From Saccharobesus litoralis (lineage in GTDB: Bacteria > Pseudomonadota > Gammaproteobacteria > Enterobacterales > Alteromonadaceae), in assembly GCF_003063625.1 (NCBI RefSeq), contig NZ_CP026604.1:4380065-4444064 (forward strand): 64,000 bases of DNA, written 5' to 3'. A program made the position numbers and the translations under genes. Positions 42,461-52,320 of this stretch are shown here, piece after piece; position 1 is the first letter of the stretch; each line of letters starts with the position of its first letter. The notes beneath the pieces are model-generated. The model did not search any database. It was not told the DNA's origin and saw only the letters and a program-made list of their open reading frames with translations.

Positions 42461-42841
42461 CTACCAGTTAACCACCCTACCTTTGTCAAACACATGGCCA
42501 GATTTAACGGCCGCATGCTGAATGAATATATTCTCTAAACGGATAGCAGTATGTTGACTAATAATTTGCGCAAGATAAATCAACATTTTGCTGATTTCGG
42601 TGGTTTGATGAAAGTCTGGAGTCAAAAAGCTAACAATAATGGGATGGCTGTCGTCAGGTTGGTAATGGGCTTTTAACCCAGAATCGGCGTAAGCACCTAA
42701 TGGTAAATATTGCCAAGTCACACTAACGTGCTCAATTTTTAACTTACTCTTTAACGCAAACGCCTCGCTGATCTTCAAACAGGTATCAGAGATATCCATT
42801 TCTTCCGCTATTGGTAAACTTTTAATTTGAATAACAGGCAC
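42461..42841 (-). CDS. Tautomerase-like protein
   Basis: 126 aa starting with GTG 42841, with AAGGAG seven bases before. PVIQIKSLP at the start would leave Pro at the N-terminus, the catalytic residue of the 4-oxalocrotonate tautomerase/MIF superfamily. Length of about 125 suits a two-repeat member. Substrate unknown. Confidence 0.6.
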   Translation of the reverse strand: MPVIQIKSLPIAEEMDISDTCLKISEAFALKSKLKIEHVSVTWQYLPLGAYADSGLKAHYQPDDSHPIIVSFLTPDFHQTTEISKMLIYLAQIISQHTAIRLENIFIQHAAVKSGHVFDKGRVVNW

Positions 42842-42987
42842 ACCAAACTCCTTCTTGAATCAAGAATAACGATTCGACAATAAAGATAGTCTTCTCACTC
42901 AGGTCTTATGGTTCATTGTCTGCGCTTACTCACCCCAATCACATAATAGAGCATATGCTCATGGGGACTCGAAGCTTGACGGCTTTG

Positions 42988-43033
42988 CCTACATGGATGT
43001 AGGTACTTAGGTTTCGTCTGGAACCAGAAACCT
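42988..43033. repeat. Dispersed paired-hairpin repeat, copy 1
   Basis: CCTACAT-GG-ATGTAGG (42988-43003), then AGGTTTC/GAAACCT (43009-43033) enclosing TCTGG-AA-CCAGA. The same two-hairpin design with changed stems is at 56387-56429. Lies between the tautomerase-like gene and the next ORF. Confidence 0.6.
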
Positions 43034-43068
43034 GCCCCTAAAACCTGATCGCTTTGACTAGAAATTAA

Positions 43069-43626
43069 CTACAAAGGGTCAAACTGCTGACAATACGAGC
43101 TCGATTTAGAACAGACTTCCAGCGCTTGTACGTAATCGAGCCATTTACTGTAAATTGCTGGTATGACACTTTGGTTAAAAATTCGCTCAAAAGCAAATAC
43201 TGTGTCATTCCCTGTAATTATATGGTGTAACGTATTGATTTGCTGACCATAAGCCATGTGACACTGGGTAAACAGAGTTAATTTATTGTTTGATTTATGA
43301 ATTATTTGATAATCACTTGTCGCACAGGTGTAATTCAAAAACTGTTTGGTTTTCATTTGATAGTCTGAAAAATTCATATCATGGCGACTCAATACCCGTA
43401 ACCGAATGGAACCATCTAACGCCTTTTTATTAATCCAACGTTTAGATTGGCGACTAACTTGCCTTTTTTGCGTATCTAAATCCAATATGGGTGAAAAGCC
43501 TGATTCTGGAAAATCGACTCGACTAAACAATTGTTCACTTGGTTGAAAAGCGGGTAATGGCTGCTGTGCTGAAAGCGAAAAGTGAATTAGCACAAGGGTC
43601 ATCAAACAATAACAGCCTAACTTCAT
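43069..43626 (-). CDS. Exported hypothetical protein
   Basis: 185 aa with a signal peptide (CLMTLVLIHFSLSAQ). The mature part has four Cys, two close to the end (EVCSKSSSYC), and no recognised domain. It stands alone. Likely periplasmic. Confidence 0.6.
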   Translation of the reverse strand: MKLGCYCLMTLVLIHFSLSAQQPLPAFQPSEQLFSRVDFPESGFSPILDLDTQKRQVSRQSKRWINKKALDGSIRLRVLSRHDMNFSDYQMKTKQFLNYTCATSDYQIIHKSNNKLTLFTQCHMAYGQQINTLHHIITGNDTVFAFERIFNQSVIPAIYSKWLDYVQALEVCSKSSSYCQQFDPL

Positions 43627-43738
43627 ATCCTGCCTCTACGGGGTAATTAAGCTAATAAAACAAGCTTACACTATTCTATAGAATTTGGATCGAGTACCTT
43701 TTCAATTTAATTTTGATTAGTTGAAACAATGCTAGCTA

Positions 43739-43807
43739 TTTTTGTAGGTTCGACGCTTGCGTCGTATTTAAAGCCTTTGACGAAGCAGCAGCTTCGACCT
43801 ACAAAAG
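43739..43807. repeat. REP-like palindromic element
   Basis: TTTTTGTAGGTTCGACG at the left and CTTCGACCTACAAAAG at the right are inverted relatives, with GACGCTTGCGTC as an inner hairpin. A short dispersed element. The rest of 43627-44085 holds no gene that I can support. Confidence 0.55.
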
Positions 43808-44085
43808 ATTCAACTGATCATTTCTTTATGGAAACACGACTACATTAACTCAAAAGTTTTTGAACGATTGAATTTATAACCGTTGGCTAAATTGTAGGGT
43901 TAATTTTACATCGACAAACCTTGTGTTAGCCGAAATAAATTCAGCTCTACAAATTCAGCCCAACTAATTTAGCCCATCAGTGGAACGGGTCTTTAATCTC
44001 GCACGCTTTTCTACTTAGATTGCTAATAAAAACAAGCTTTAACGTGTGTGAAGTTAATGTTCAGCTTATTATAAAATGTATCAAA

Positions 44086-44107
44086 AAAGGCTTCCGAAGA
44101 AGCCTTT
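44086..44107 (-). terminator. Terminator of the TonB2/TPR operon
   Basis: AAAGGCTTC and GAAGCCTTT with loop CGAA, flanked by A and T runs, about 60 bases after the TPR gene stop. Confidence 0.8.
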
Positions 44108-44166
44108 AAACGAGGTTTTTAGCCCTGTACAGCCTATTGCCAGCTTATCAAAATAAGTGACTAAAC

Positions 44167-45459
44167 TTATTGAGAAAAGCCAGCACGGGCCAACGCCATT
44201 TGATTTTCAGACTCGCGACGCACATAACCAACCCATTGCTTGGCCATGCTCTTACTCTCGTTATACTTATTGGCTTGCTCAAACGCGATAAGTGACTCAC
44301 TATAATTTTTTAAATTAAAGTGTGACATGCCTAAAACCACGTAAGCGATACCTTCTCTTGATAAGCCACCTTTAGCCAAACCTTTTTCAACCGCAGGAAT
44401 AGCCTCTTTGTAACGTTGTAAGTTCATTAAGGTTTGTGCGAGTTCTACATCCAAATTACCATCATCAGACATGCTAGCGGCTTTTGCTAAAACAGGGATC
44501 GCTTTTTTCTCTTCGCGTGCCATCACTAAACTTTGAGCAACAAACTTTAAGTTCTTAGCATTTTCTTCCACTGTGCCTGCTTGCATGGCTTTTTGCAGTA
44601 ATTCTGCGCCTTTATATGGCACTTCATTAAACACATACAACTGAGCAAGAGTTAATATATCAGAGCGTTTAGTTACAAAACCACGTTGGTAAGCCACTTC
44701 CATAATCGCCATTTGTTTAGCTTCTTCTTCAAGCTCACCGTACATATTCGATAGCTGGATCCAATACTCAGGCTTATCAAACAGCTTGACCATTTCAACT
44801 AACACTTCAACAACTTTTTCAGGCTGTTTTAATTCAAAGTAAATCGCACGCTGCAATACTAACCAAGACTCTTCAACATTCATACCTTCTGCTTTAAACA
44901 TAGCGATGGCTTTTTCCAACGGCTTTAATGCGTTTTGGTAGTCTTTCTTTTGATAATACGCTTGCGACAACAATACGTAAGATTTCGCGTTAACCTTATC
45001 GCCAGCATTGGCCATCCATTGATTAAGATAATCAATGGCCAAATCATAATCTTCTTCCATCATGGCTAATTGCGCTAGGCTGTACAAGGTACTTAAGCGC
45101 AATGAATCAGGGATCGCTTCTTCTGCCACTACATGTTTAAAGTGATCGATAGCTTTTTTGAAATTTTCTTGGTTGTAATAAATAAACGCATAAAAGTTGT
45201 TCATCATAGCTATTTCGTAACTATTCATTGATGCTTTTTTGCGACTAACATTATCTAATGCTTCGATAGCTTCAGTAGGCTTACCTTCATCAGCTAACTT
45301 TTGTGCTCTAGCCAATTGGCTATATACCTTAGCTCGTAAAGCAGGCACACGTTTAGATTTTTTAGCTTCTTTAACAGCTTCAGCAGCAACTGATTGAGTG
45401 AACGATGTATTGACTAACAGAGGCAATACCGCGACAAGGCCTACTAATATCTTACGCAT
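44167..45459 (-). CDS. TPR-repeat protein of the TonB2 system
   Basis: 430 aa from ATG 45459, which starts a signal peptide (MRKILVGLVAVLPLLVNTSF); the frame is open to 45483. Repeated helical pairs of TPR type (YNQENFKKAIDHFKHVVAE, MEEDYDLAIDYLNQWM, KKDYQNALKPLEKAIA, LKNYSESLIAFEQANKY) run through the protein. Last gene of the DUF3450-TtpC-ExbB-ExbD-TonB set, where such periplasmic TPR proteins are usual. A hairpin at 45522 separates it from tonB. Confidence 0.85.
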   Translation of the reverse strand: MRKILVGLVAVLPLLVNTSFTQSVAAEAVKEAKKSKRVPALRAKVYSQLARAQKLADEGKPTEAIEALDNVSRKKASMNSYEIAMMNNFYAFIYYNQENFKKAIDHFKHVVAEEAIPDSLRLSTLYSLAQLAMMEEDYDLAIDYLNQWMANAGDKVNAKSYVLLSQAYYQKKDYQNALKPLEKAIAMFKAEGMNVEESWLVLQRAIYFELKQPEKVVEVLVEMVKLFDKPEYWIQLSNMYGELEEEAKQMAIMEVAYQRGFVTKRSDILTLAQLYVFNEVPYKGAELLQKAMQAGTVEENAKNLKFVAQSLVMAREEKKAIPVLAKAASMSDDGNLDVELAQTLMNLQRYKEAIPAVEKGLAKGGLSREGIAYVVLGMSHFNLKNYSESLIAFEQANKYNESKSMAKQWVGYVRRESENQMALARAGFSQ

Positions 45460-45521
45460 ATAGTCATTTCCCAATTTATACATTAATCAAACCCACATTG
45501 GTTTGATTGGTTACAAAAAAT

Positions 45522-45551
45522 AATTAGCGGCTTAATTAAAGGCCGCTAATT
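45522..45551 (-). terminator. Terminator or attenuator between tonB and the TPR gene
   Basis: AATTAGCGGC and GCCGCTAATT form a 10-base stem with a 10-base loop. Read leftwards it is followed by ATTTTTTG. It may reduce transcription into the TPR gene. Confidence 0.65.
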
Positions 45552-45553
45552 GT

Positions 45554-46171
45554 CTATCGAGCCATTTCAAAAGTAATGCGGTTTTGAACACCGGCTACTT
45601 CTACAGGCTCACCATTAACCACTCTTGGCTTGTACTTAAATTTAAGGGCTGCATTGATTGCAGCTTGGTTAAATATATTTTGCGGCTCGGCTTCTACAAC
45701 AAACGGATCGGAAACCGTACCTAGCTTACTCACTGTAAATTCAACAATGACATAACCTTCAATACCACGTTGCTGAGCACGCCTTGGGTAAACCGGCGCA
45801 ACTTTAACAATAGGTAAATATTCACCATCTCCCGAATCTAATGACAAGCCACCTTCTAAACCAACATCCGCTGCCACATCAGCACTAAAATTAGTCGCGA
45901 CTGCATCGGCGTTAGGATTAGGTGCTTCCATTTGTGGTTGCTCCATCGGTGGTGGCGGCTCCTGTGGTTTAGGTGGCTTTTTAGGCTTGATTTTTTTCTT
46001 TTCAACCTGAGTCTCTTTTTTGACTCGCACAAAATCAAGAACACTGCCCTTAGGCGGCTCACTAAACGCACCTTCACCACTAGCGATTAAAGATTGCATT
46101 CCCCAAACAATGACAAATGTCACGCCGGCTGCAAAAGCTATCGCTAATAAATATCTGATTACGCTGTTCAT
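45554..46171 (-). CDS. tonB2: Energy transducer TonB (TonB2 type)
   Basis: 205 aa. One N-terminal membrane helix (YLLAIAFAAGVTFVIVWGMQSLI), a Lys/Pro-rich spacer (KKKIKPKKPPKPQEPPPPMEQPQ) and a C-terminal TonB domain (VKVAPVYPRRAQQRGIEGYVIVEFTVSKLGTV, ending NRITFEMAR). It passes proton-motive force from ExbB/ExbD to outer-membrane receptors. Five bases after exbD. Confidence 0.93.
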   Translation of the reverse strand: MNSVIRYLLAIAFAAGVTFVIVWGMQSLIASGEGAFSEPPKGSVLDFVRVKKETQVEKKKIKPKKPPKPQEPPPPMEQPQMEAPNPNADAVATNFSADVAADVGLEGGLSLDSGDGEYLPIVKVAPVYPRRAQQRGIEGYVIVEFTVSKLGTVSDPFVVEAEPQNIFNQAAINAALKFKYKPRVVNGEPVEVAGVQNRITFEMAR

Positions 46172-46175
46172 GACG

Positions 46176-46583
46176 TTATTTATCCGCTGCTATTGATACG
46201 TCATATGCGCCTGCTGCACGCGAGGCATCCATCACTTTAACCAAGGTATCAACATTGGCTTTTTTGTCTGCTTGAATAACCACGGAACCTTGTGGGTTTT
46301 CCGCTTTTAGGCGCTCAACATTGGCTTGTACTGCACGCACGTCGACACGACGTTTATCAATCCAAACTTCACCTTTGTCATTAATTGCAATCAAAATGTT
46401 GGCACGATCTTTTTTAACCGCGGTTGGAGCATCTGGACGGTTGACATCAATACCGGCTTCTTTAACAAATGAAGCAGTAACAATGAAGAAAATAAGCATG
46501 ATAAAGACAACATCCAACATGGGAGTCATATCAATTGTTGCTTCTTCTTCGTCTTGCATAACGCTGGTTGCTAACTTACGCAT
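46176..46583 (-). CDS. exbD2: Biopolymer transport protein ExbD
   Basis: 135 aa. One helix with the essential Asp (IDMTPMLDVVFIMLIFFIVTA) followed by a periplasmic domain (VNRPDAPTAVKKDRANILIAINDKGEVWIDKRRV). Works with ExbB to power TonB. Same operon as tonB. Confidence 0.94.
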   Translation of the reverse strand: MRKLATSVMQDEEEATIDMTPMLDVVFIMLIFFIVTASFVKEAGIDVNRPDAPTAVKKDRANILIAINDKGEVWIDKRRVDVRAVQANVERLKAENPQGSVVIQADKKANVDTLVKVMDASRAAGAYDVSIAADK

Positions 46584-46656
46584 TTTATATCTCTCTAAAT
46601 TGGACTTATTAGCCTTGCTAATAAAATCTAAACTGGCGCGAAACTCGCTCGGCGAT

Positions 46657-47184
46657 TTATCTGTGTACTTCTAAGTGATCTTCAAGCAATTCAACTTGGC
46701 GCTTGGCATTTCTTTGCAACCAAGTGAGGGCAAAAATCCCTGACAACGCCCCTACCATACCGGCCATAGTCGGTATAGTGGCTTTAGAAACACCCGAAGC
46801 CATAGAACGAGCACTTCCCGAACCCGATATCGCCATCACATCAAACACTTCAATCATGCCGGTCACGGTTCCTAACAATCCCAACAATGGGCATAAAGCA
46901 ACCAAAGCACCTAAAAACGCAATGTGCTGATTTAACTTGATTGACGCTCGTGAAACTTGTGCTTCACGTATTTGGTGAGCTTCCCATGAAGAATGGTCAT
47001 CTCGCTTATTCCAGGCCGATACAATTTGTTTTTCAACACGCTTATAACCATTAAAGGCAAAGCCAATCCGCTCTAATATCACAATCCACATAATGAAGAT
47101 TAGGCCGGCAATCAGGGTTAATACCTGACCGCCTGTTTCCATAAACCCTCGAACTGCTTCGAACATTTCCCAAAAGGCTAGCAT
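46657..47184 (-). CDS. exbB2: MotA/TolQ/ExbB proton channel protein (ExbB2)
   Basis: 175 aa with three helices and the family segment LGALVALCPLLGLLGTVTGMIEVFDVMA ... MVGALSGIFALTW. Compact ExbB of the TonB2 type. Three bases after the TtpC-like gene, 73 bases before exbD. Confidence 0.92.
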   Translation of the reverse strand: MLAFWEMFEAVRGFMETGGQVLTLIAGLIFIMWIVILERIGFAFNGYKRVEKQIVSAWNKRDDHSSWEAHQIREAQVSRASIKLNQHIAFLGALVALCPLLGLLGTVTGMIEVFDVMAISGSGSARSMASGVSKATIPTMAGMVGALSGIFALTWLQRNAKRQVELLEDHLEVHR

Positions 47185-47187
47185 TGA

Positions 47188-48546
47188 CTATGCTCCTTTT
47201 TCTGAGCGCTCTGCGATAATGCCAGCACTTTGCTCTTGCAAAATGTAGATTAGGTTTTTGCTACGCGTATTAAGTACCGTATAAATCAGTACCGTAGGAA
47301 TGGCGACAACTAAGCCAAGTACAGTAGTAACAAGCGCTTGCGAAATACCGCCAGCCATCAACTTAGGATCACCAGTACCAAATAACGTAATGGCTTGGAA
47401 CGTATTGATCATACCGGTCACTGTTCCTAGTAGCCCCATTAACGGTGCAACCACTGAAATAATCTTGATAAAGGTTAAGAAGCGAGACAGCTTAGGCACT
47501 TCACGTAAAATCGCTTCACTTAATTTCAACTCTAGCGCTTCTACATCAGCATCAGGGTTGTCGTCTTTCACTTTCATCACACGACCCAATGGGTTGTTGT
47601 CTTTAGCAACATCTGATTTAAGCTGGCTATGCATTTTTGCACCGACAACAGCTAGGCCAACAAAGCGAATCAACGCAATTAATAAACCGACTAAACCAAC
47701 AGCTAGAATGATATAACCAACAGTACCACCCTGCTCAACACGCTCTTTTAAGTCTGGCGCTTGAACCAGAAGACCTAAAATAGAGCCACCTGTTGGGTCT
47801 AATGCAAATTGTACTAATTCACCATTACCGGTTTGAATGTTGGCTGCGCCTGCTAAAAAGCGCTCAGAAGGTTGACGCGATAACTCAGCAAGCGTGCCAG
47901 TTTCAGTCACATATTCTAAGTACTTACCATCCGCTACTAAGTTAAATGCACCAACACGCACAACTTCTTTTTCAACTTTGTCACCGCTTTGTAAAACAAC
48001 TGGGGCGTTAAACGTAGCGACTTTACCTGACTCGGTCATTTCACGTTGTAATGCAAACCAAACTTGCTCTATTTCTTCAATTGAAGCTAACTTAGAGCTT
48101 TTACCCATTTTTTGAGCTAGCTCGTCCATTACCACATCACGACCTGCATACTGGGCAGAAATTAGTGAAGTAGAGAATTTATTTTTTGCATCGCCAGCCA
48201 CTTGCTGCAATACACCAAACAACTCTTTTAAAGACCCCATACGCTTATCAAGCGCTTCTTGAAGATCAGCTGTTTTAAACTCGTTTTCTTCAAATTGTGT
48301 TTCAAGCTTTTCACTTAACTTAATTTGGTTGTCACGCTCATTACGCGCTTCATTAAGTAAACGAACCTGTTGATCACGTTGCGCTTTAAATTCCGCTTCA
48401 CGACGCTGGTTTTCTTGAGATTGGAACATTTTACCTTGTTCCAAGGTTTTCAATAATTCGTCTAGGTTAACTGGCTCTGCATTAACTTGTAGAGAAGCTG
48501 CAAAAGCACTCGCAATAACTAGAGATTTAGCAATACTTTTTAACAT
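47188..48546 (-). CDS. ttpC: TtpC-like MotA/TolQ/ExbB family protein with coiled-coil domain
   Basis: 452 aa from ATG 48546, behind GTGGAG and giving a signal peptide (MLKSIAKSLVIASAFAASLQVNA); open to 48576. Periplasmic coiled coil (about 30-115) and beta region, then an ExbB-type domain (LTFIKIISVVAPLMGLLGTVTGMINTFQAITLFGTG, about 360-450). This is TtpC, the extra component of TonB2 systems in Vibrio and relatives. Its end is 3 bases from exbB. Confidence 0.9.
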   Translation of the reverse strand: MLKSIAKSLVIASAFAASLQVNAEPVNLDELLKTLEQGKMFQSQENQRREAEFKAQRDQQVRLLNEARNERDNQIKLSEKLETQFEENEFKTADLQEALDKRMGSLKELFGVLQQVAGDAKNKFSTSLISAQYAGRDVVMDELAQKMGKSSKLASIEEIEQVWFALQREMTESGKVATFNAPVVLQSGDKVEKEVVRVGAFNLVADGKYLEYVTETGTLAELSRQPSERFLAGAANIQTGNGELVQFALDPTGGSILGLLVQAPDLKERVEQGGTVGYIILAVGLVGLLIALIRFVGLAVVGAKMHSQLKSDVAKDNNPLGRVMKVKDDNPDADVEALELKLSEAILREVPKLSRFLTFIKIISVVAPLMGLLGTVTGMINTFQAITLFGTGDPKLMAGGISQALVTTVLGLVVAIPTVLIYTVLNTRSKNLIYILQEQSAGIIAERSEKGA

Positions 48547-48559
48547 TGAATATTCTCCA

Positions 48560-49321
48560 CTACTTGGCAGAAGCAATTGGTAGGTTAAGTAGATCAGGTG
48601 CTAATTGCTTACGCGCAATTCGAATACCTTTAGTAATTTGAATACGGTTTTCAGCAGACAAAGCAACATATTCTTGCTTTTCGTTGTCCCACGTACCGCT
48701 GAACTTGCCATCACGTGTTTGATAAATCAGTGATAAACGTCCAACACGTAAAAAGTCGACATCGCGTTCCTGACCTTCAACGTTTAATAAACCGGTATAA
48801 GCTTCAATAGTACGGCCGTAATCCACTTCAACTTGATAAGCTTCTAATACACGACGGAACTTTTCAGAACTGCTAACATCCGCTGCAGTCATCATTTTGC
48901 GTAAATCAGCAATACGTTTGCTACGCTCTTCTGGTAAAAATGGCACATCCAATTTTACAAACTGCTCTAAACCGTCAATCATGCGCAACATCAGTGGCAT
49001 AATTTGACGCTCAACTACGCTAACTTGGTCGATAGATGCGTTTAGGTCACGCATTTCTTGTAGTTGATTATCAATCTGTTCCTGAAGCTGACCGTTGTAC
49101 ACCTTAAGGCCATCAATTTCCTTATTGACTGTTTGGAACTGCTGTAAACGACTGACCGTGTCATCACTAATAGAATCGATACGCTGTTGCGACTTTTTAG
49201 CCGACTTATTTATTTCACTACTTGCTTTTACGACAGGGTCTAATGTTGAATCTGCATGAACGCCACTGGCCATTAGACAGGCGCTCAAAAGACTTATTTT
49301 TAAAGGGTTTGCAAGCTTCAT
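48560..49321 (-). CDS. DUF3450 periplasmic coiled-coil protein
   Basis: 253 aa with a signal peptide (ISLLSACLMASGVHA), a long coiled coil (about 35-110, SRLQQFQTVNKEIDGLKVYNGQLQEQIDNQLQEM) and the DUF3450 motif FLPEERSKRIADLRKMM with the C-terminal VDFLRVGRLSLIYQT. Standard first gene of TtpC-TonB2 operons. Start 14 bases upstream of ttpC when counted from its stop. Confidence 0.9.
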   Translation of the reverse strand: MKLANPLKISLLSACLMASGVHADSTLDPVVKASSEINKSAKKSQQRIDSISDDTVSRLQQFQTVNKEIDGLKVYNGQLQEQIDNQLQEMRDLNASIDQVSVVERQIMPLMLRMIDGLEQFVKLDVPFLPEERSKRIADLRKMMTAADVSSSEKFRRVLEAYQVEVDYGRTIEAYTGLLNVEGQERDVDFLRVGRLSLIYQTRDGKFSGTWDNEKQEYVALSAENRIQITKGIRIARKQLAPDLLNLPIASAK

Positions 49322-49509
49322 TGCAGCTTCCTCGGTTAAGTAGAATCTTTAATCGAGGCGCAGGATATTGCAGTCTTGTGACCGTTTTATGACACTGAAA
49401 CAATGTCATTTTTTCTTAATAAAAGTGAAACCTAAATGAAATGTAACATCTAAAATAGACAGTAAAACTCAAATAATCCGTTATAGAACCTAAACTATTT
49501 TAGATACAA

Positions 49510-49543
49510 AAAAGCCCCAGTATTTTGCAACACTGGGGCTTTT
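49510..49543. terminator. Strong terminator of the receptor-lipoprotein pair
   Basis: AAAAGCCCCAGT and ACTGGGGCTTTT, 12-base arms with a 10-base loop, just after the TonB-dependent receptor stop at 49567. Suits termination leftwards; the stem is symmetric. Confidence 0.88.
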
Positions 49544-49566
49544 GATAAATCTGATGCCTATATCAA

Positions 49567-52251
49567 TTAGAACTCGTATTTAAAGTCGACACCGAAACCA
49601 ATACCCACTTCTTTACGACGTACAACGACATCTGATTGTGTAACTTCAACATCTGAATCAAGTAAGTTTTTAACTTTTACTTTAACCGTTGTTGAAAAGT
49701 CAGGGTAATAACTATAAACCATGTCTAAAGAATGGAATGGTTGTTCAAACGCATCTTCACGGCCACCTACACCCGACGCAAGAATACGCTCACCGAACAC
49801 GTTATAAACCAACGACGCAGTATGGTTACCATCATCTGAATCATACCCCAATTGCATATTAGCTACGTATTCAGAGTGACCACTCATTTGCTTAGTCGGA
49901 TTCGTTAAGTTTCCAGCGAATGCAGGGTTAATCGTAACTTCAGATTCACTTAAAGTCACATTACCTGAGAAGAAAGTACCACTAATCAGTCCACTTAAGT
50001 CATTTAGCCATTCTACTTCAACGCCGTATACTTGAGCGTCTTCGCCATTGACAAATGTCGCTGAATAATCTTCATCACCAACACGTAAAACCGTTTCAAT
50101 AGGCGCTTGGATATCTTTATAGAACGCAGCTATAGTGAAATTATCACCATTGTCTGAATAGTTCTCATACCTTAAATCGAAGTTTTTCAAATTACTGCTT
50201 TGTAATCCAACACGACCAAAAGTACGAATATCAGTTAACGGGTCATAGTAAGAGACAGGAACAACTTCACGTAAGTCAGGGCGAACAACCGTTTCACCAT
50301 AACCTAAACGCACTTGATAGTCGTTGCCACCAATGTAAGTAAATGACAATGCTGGATATAGGTCATCACTATTGATGCTACCGTCTTGAATTTTTTGATC
50401 TGAATAAAATGTTTCTAAATCATCAGCAGTAAAAATTAAGCTCGACGTACCAATCGAAGTTTGACGGAACTGTTCATAACGTAAACCACCACTAATACGC
50501 CATGCTCCTTTATAAAGAACATCAAATGAACCATAACTTGCAACAATTTTTTGTGCCGCAAGATAGTCATCCGCATCAGGAGAGGTCGGTTCGTTAAAGT
50601 CGACTAATATCTCATTACCATTTACAAAATCTTCAGTTAAATAACTCGCAACATTTAATACATCGGCTTCGTTAGCGTTTAACTGTAATGGGATATTGGT
50701 ATCGTTATTAATAACAAAACTTGAAGTCGTATAAATACGACCGCGATCCGTAGCATCCGTACCAGCTTTGAACTCAACTTCAAATTCACCAATATACATT
50801 GGGTAAGTTAAGTTGAAACCATATGAGTCAACATTATCCTGCATATCAGTGTAATTAAAGGTCGCACGGTTATCATCACCCGTGATACCGGTATTTTTAT
50901 ACACCCCATCAGTATAATTTTCTTCGAATTCAAATTTTGCATTGGTTGGGATTTCTGTTTCAGCTTTAGAACGCGTGTATTGCCAATCCAAACCTAAGCC
51001 ATTTAAATCCAAAAACGTATGCTGACCAATTAATTGATTAATTTTTAGCGTTCGTTTTTCGTAGTTAAATTCGTGAATACGGCGCGCTCGATCTTCATTA
51101 GCAATAGTAAACACGTTACTACCAGCTGGACTTTGCGCAATAACAACGTCTGTTTCGTCTTCATTATCCGCTAGGTACAAATTAGCCCAAGAGATCTTAT
51201 GGCTGTCAACTTCATAACCCAAATTCAATACGCCGTTATAGCGCTCAGTTTGAGTTGTTACTGTTGAATCTTTAACTGTATTGAAACAAGAGTTGGTTGC
51301 ATCTTCCGATGTGCTTAGACTCTCACTACAGTCAGCATCAACATCAGCTGCGATAACACCTGTGCGCTGTTTACTCGCATCCCAGACTCGATCATAAGAA
51401 ACCGATGCAAGAACACCTATATTACCGCCAAAAAAGTCTTCTTCGAAGCTATTACCAATATGGAATTTACCTTTTAAAGCCGGATCTAACGACTCTTGTT
51501 CCATATCATAATTTCTAGGCATTGACGTTAATAGCTCGTTATTCAATGCAATAGCTTGATCTGATTTAGACACGCCGCCTTTAGCTTGTAAATTATTACC
51601 TTGGATTAAGCTTCGCAAGCTAAAATCACCTTTGTATTTTACAATAGCTTCAGCTAGTTCTGCTGGAACACCACCTGATGGTCTATCATAGGTGTAACCT
51701 TCGTCTGCACTAGAATCAATTGAAGTTCCAATTTCTAATCCAGCAGTAAACTCACTTGGTACTGTTTTAGTTCTGATGTCGATACTACCGCCACCAAAAG
51801 CCGCTGGCATACTTGGAGAAAACGCTTTTTGTACTGATAAACTTTCAATAATACTAGAAGGAATAATATCAAGCGGAATAACGTTTCGGGTTAAGTCAGG
51901 GCTTGGAATATGCGCACCGTTTAATCGAGCACTAGAATAACGCTCACCTAAACCACGTACATAAATAAACTTCCCGTCAACCAAAGTTAAACCCGTCACA
52001 CGACGTAATGCAGAAGCCGCGTCGCTATCACCAGTACGAGATAACTGCTCTGCACCTAAAATGTCAGCAACAAATGCTTGGCTTTTACGCTCTTCAATAA
52101 CGGCAGCAGCCGAACCTTGTAATCGACTGCCTGTTGCAACAACTTCTTCCATCATTGCATCTTCATCTGCAGCCATTACCGCTGGAACACTACCTAACAA
52201 ACTAAAGCCAACCGCCAACGCGATTTTGTTAAATTTGTGTTGATTTTTCAT
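49567..52251 (-). CDS. TonB-dependent outer-membrane receptor
   Basis: 894 aa from ATG 52251 (signal MKNQHKFNKIALAVGFSLLGSVPAVMA). The plug domain carries EEVVATGSRLQGSAAAVIEERK, then LRRVTGLTLVDGKFIYVRGLGERYSSARLNGAHIPSPD. A long beta-barrel follows, ending FGVDFKYEF. The RGLGERYS and NVIPLDIIPSSIIESLSVQKAFSP motifs place it in the Alteromonadales receptor group usually paired with a lipoprotein gene like the one upstream. Ligand unknown. The TtpC-TonB2 operon lies directly downstream and probably powers it. Confidence 0.9.
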   Translation of the reverse strand: MKNQHKFNKIALAVGFSLLGSVPAVMAADEDAMMEEVVATGSRLQGSAAAVIEERKSQAFVADILGAEQLSRTGDSDAASALRRVTGLTLVDGKFIYVRGLGERYSSARLNGAHIPSPDLTRNVIPLDIIPSSIIESLSVQKAFSPSMPAAFGGGSIDIRTKTVPSEFTAGLEIGTSIDSSADEGYTYDRPSGGVPAELAEAIVKYKGDFSLRSLIQGNNLQAKGGVSKSDQAIALNNELLTSMPRNYDMEQESLDPALKGKFHIGNSFEEDFFGGNIGVLASVSYDRVWDASKQRTGVIAADVDADCSESLSTSEDATNSCFNTVKDSTVTTQTERYNGVLNLGYEVDSHKISWANLYLADNEDETDVVIAQSPAGSNVFTIANEDRARRIHEFNYEKRTLKINQLIGQHTFLDLNGLGLDWQYTRSKAETEIPTNAKFEFEENYTDGVYKNTGITGDDNRATFNYTDMQDNVDSYGFNLTYPMYIGEFEVEFKAGTDATDRGRIYTTSSFVINNDTNIPLQLNANEADVLNVASYLTEDFVNGNEILVDFNEPTSPDADDYLAAQKIVASYGSFDVLYKGAWRISGGLRYEQFRQTSIGTSSLIFTADDLETFYSDQKIQDGSINSDDLYPALSFTYIGGNDYQVRLGYGETVVRPDLREVVPVSYYDPLTDIRTFGRVGLQSSNLKNFDLRYENYSDNGDNFTIAAFYKDIQAPIETVLRVGDEDYSATFVNGEDAQVYGVEVEWLNDLSGLISGTFFSGNVTLSESEVTINPAFAGNLTNPTKQMSGHSEYVANMQLGYDSDDGNHTASLVYNVFGERILASGVGGREDAFEQPFHSLDMVYSYYPDFSTTVKVKVKNLLDSDVEVTQSDVVVRRKEVGIGFGVDFKYEF

Positions 52252-52320
52252 AATAAAACCTTTCTTCGACAAAAAAATAGGCGCAACAAGGGCGCCTATT
52301 CATTCAAATCAAACGGCAAG

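Noticed and set aside
47300-47716. Plus-strand frame of 138 codons inside ttpC
   Set aside because: Antisense shadow; low-complexity Ser/Thr/Pro translation typical of reverse frames.
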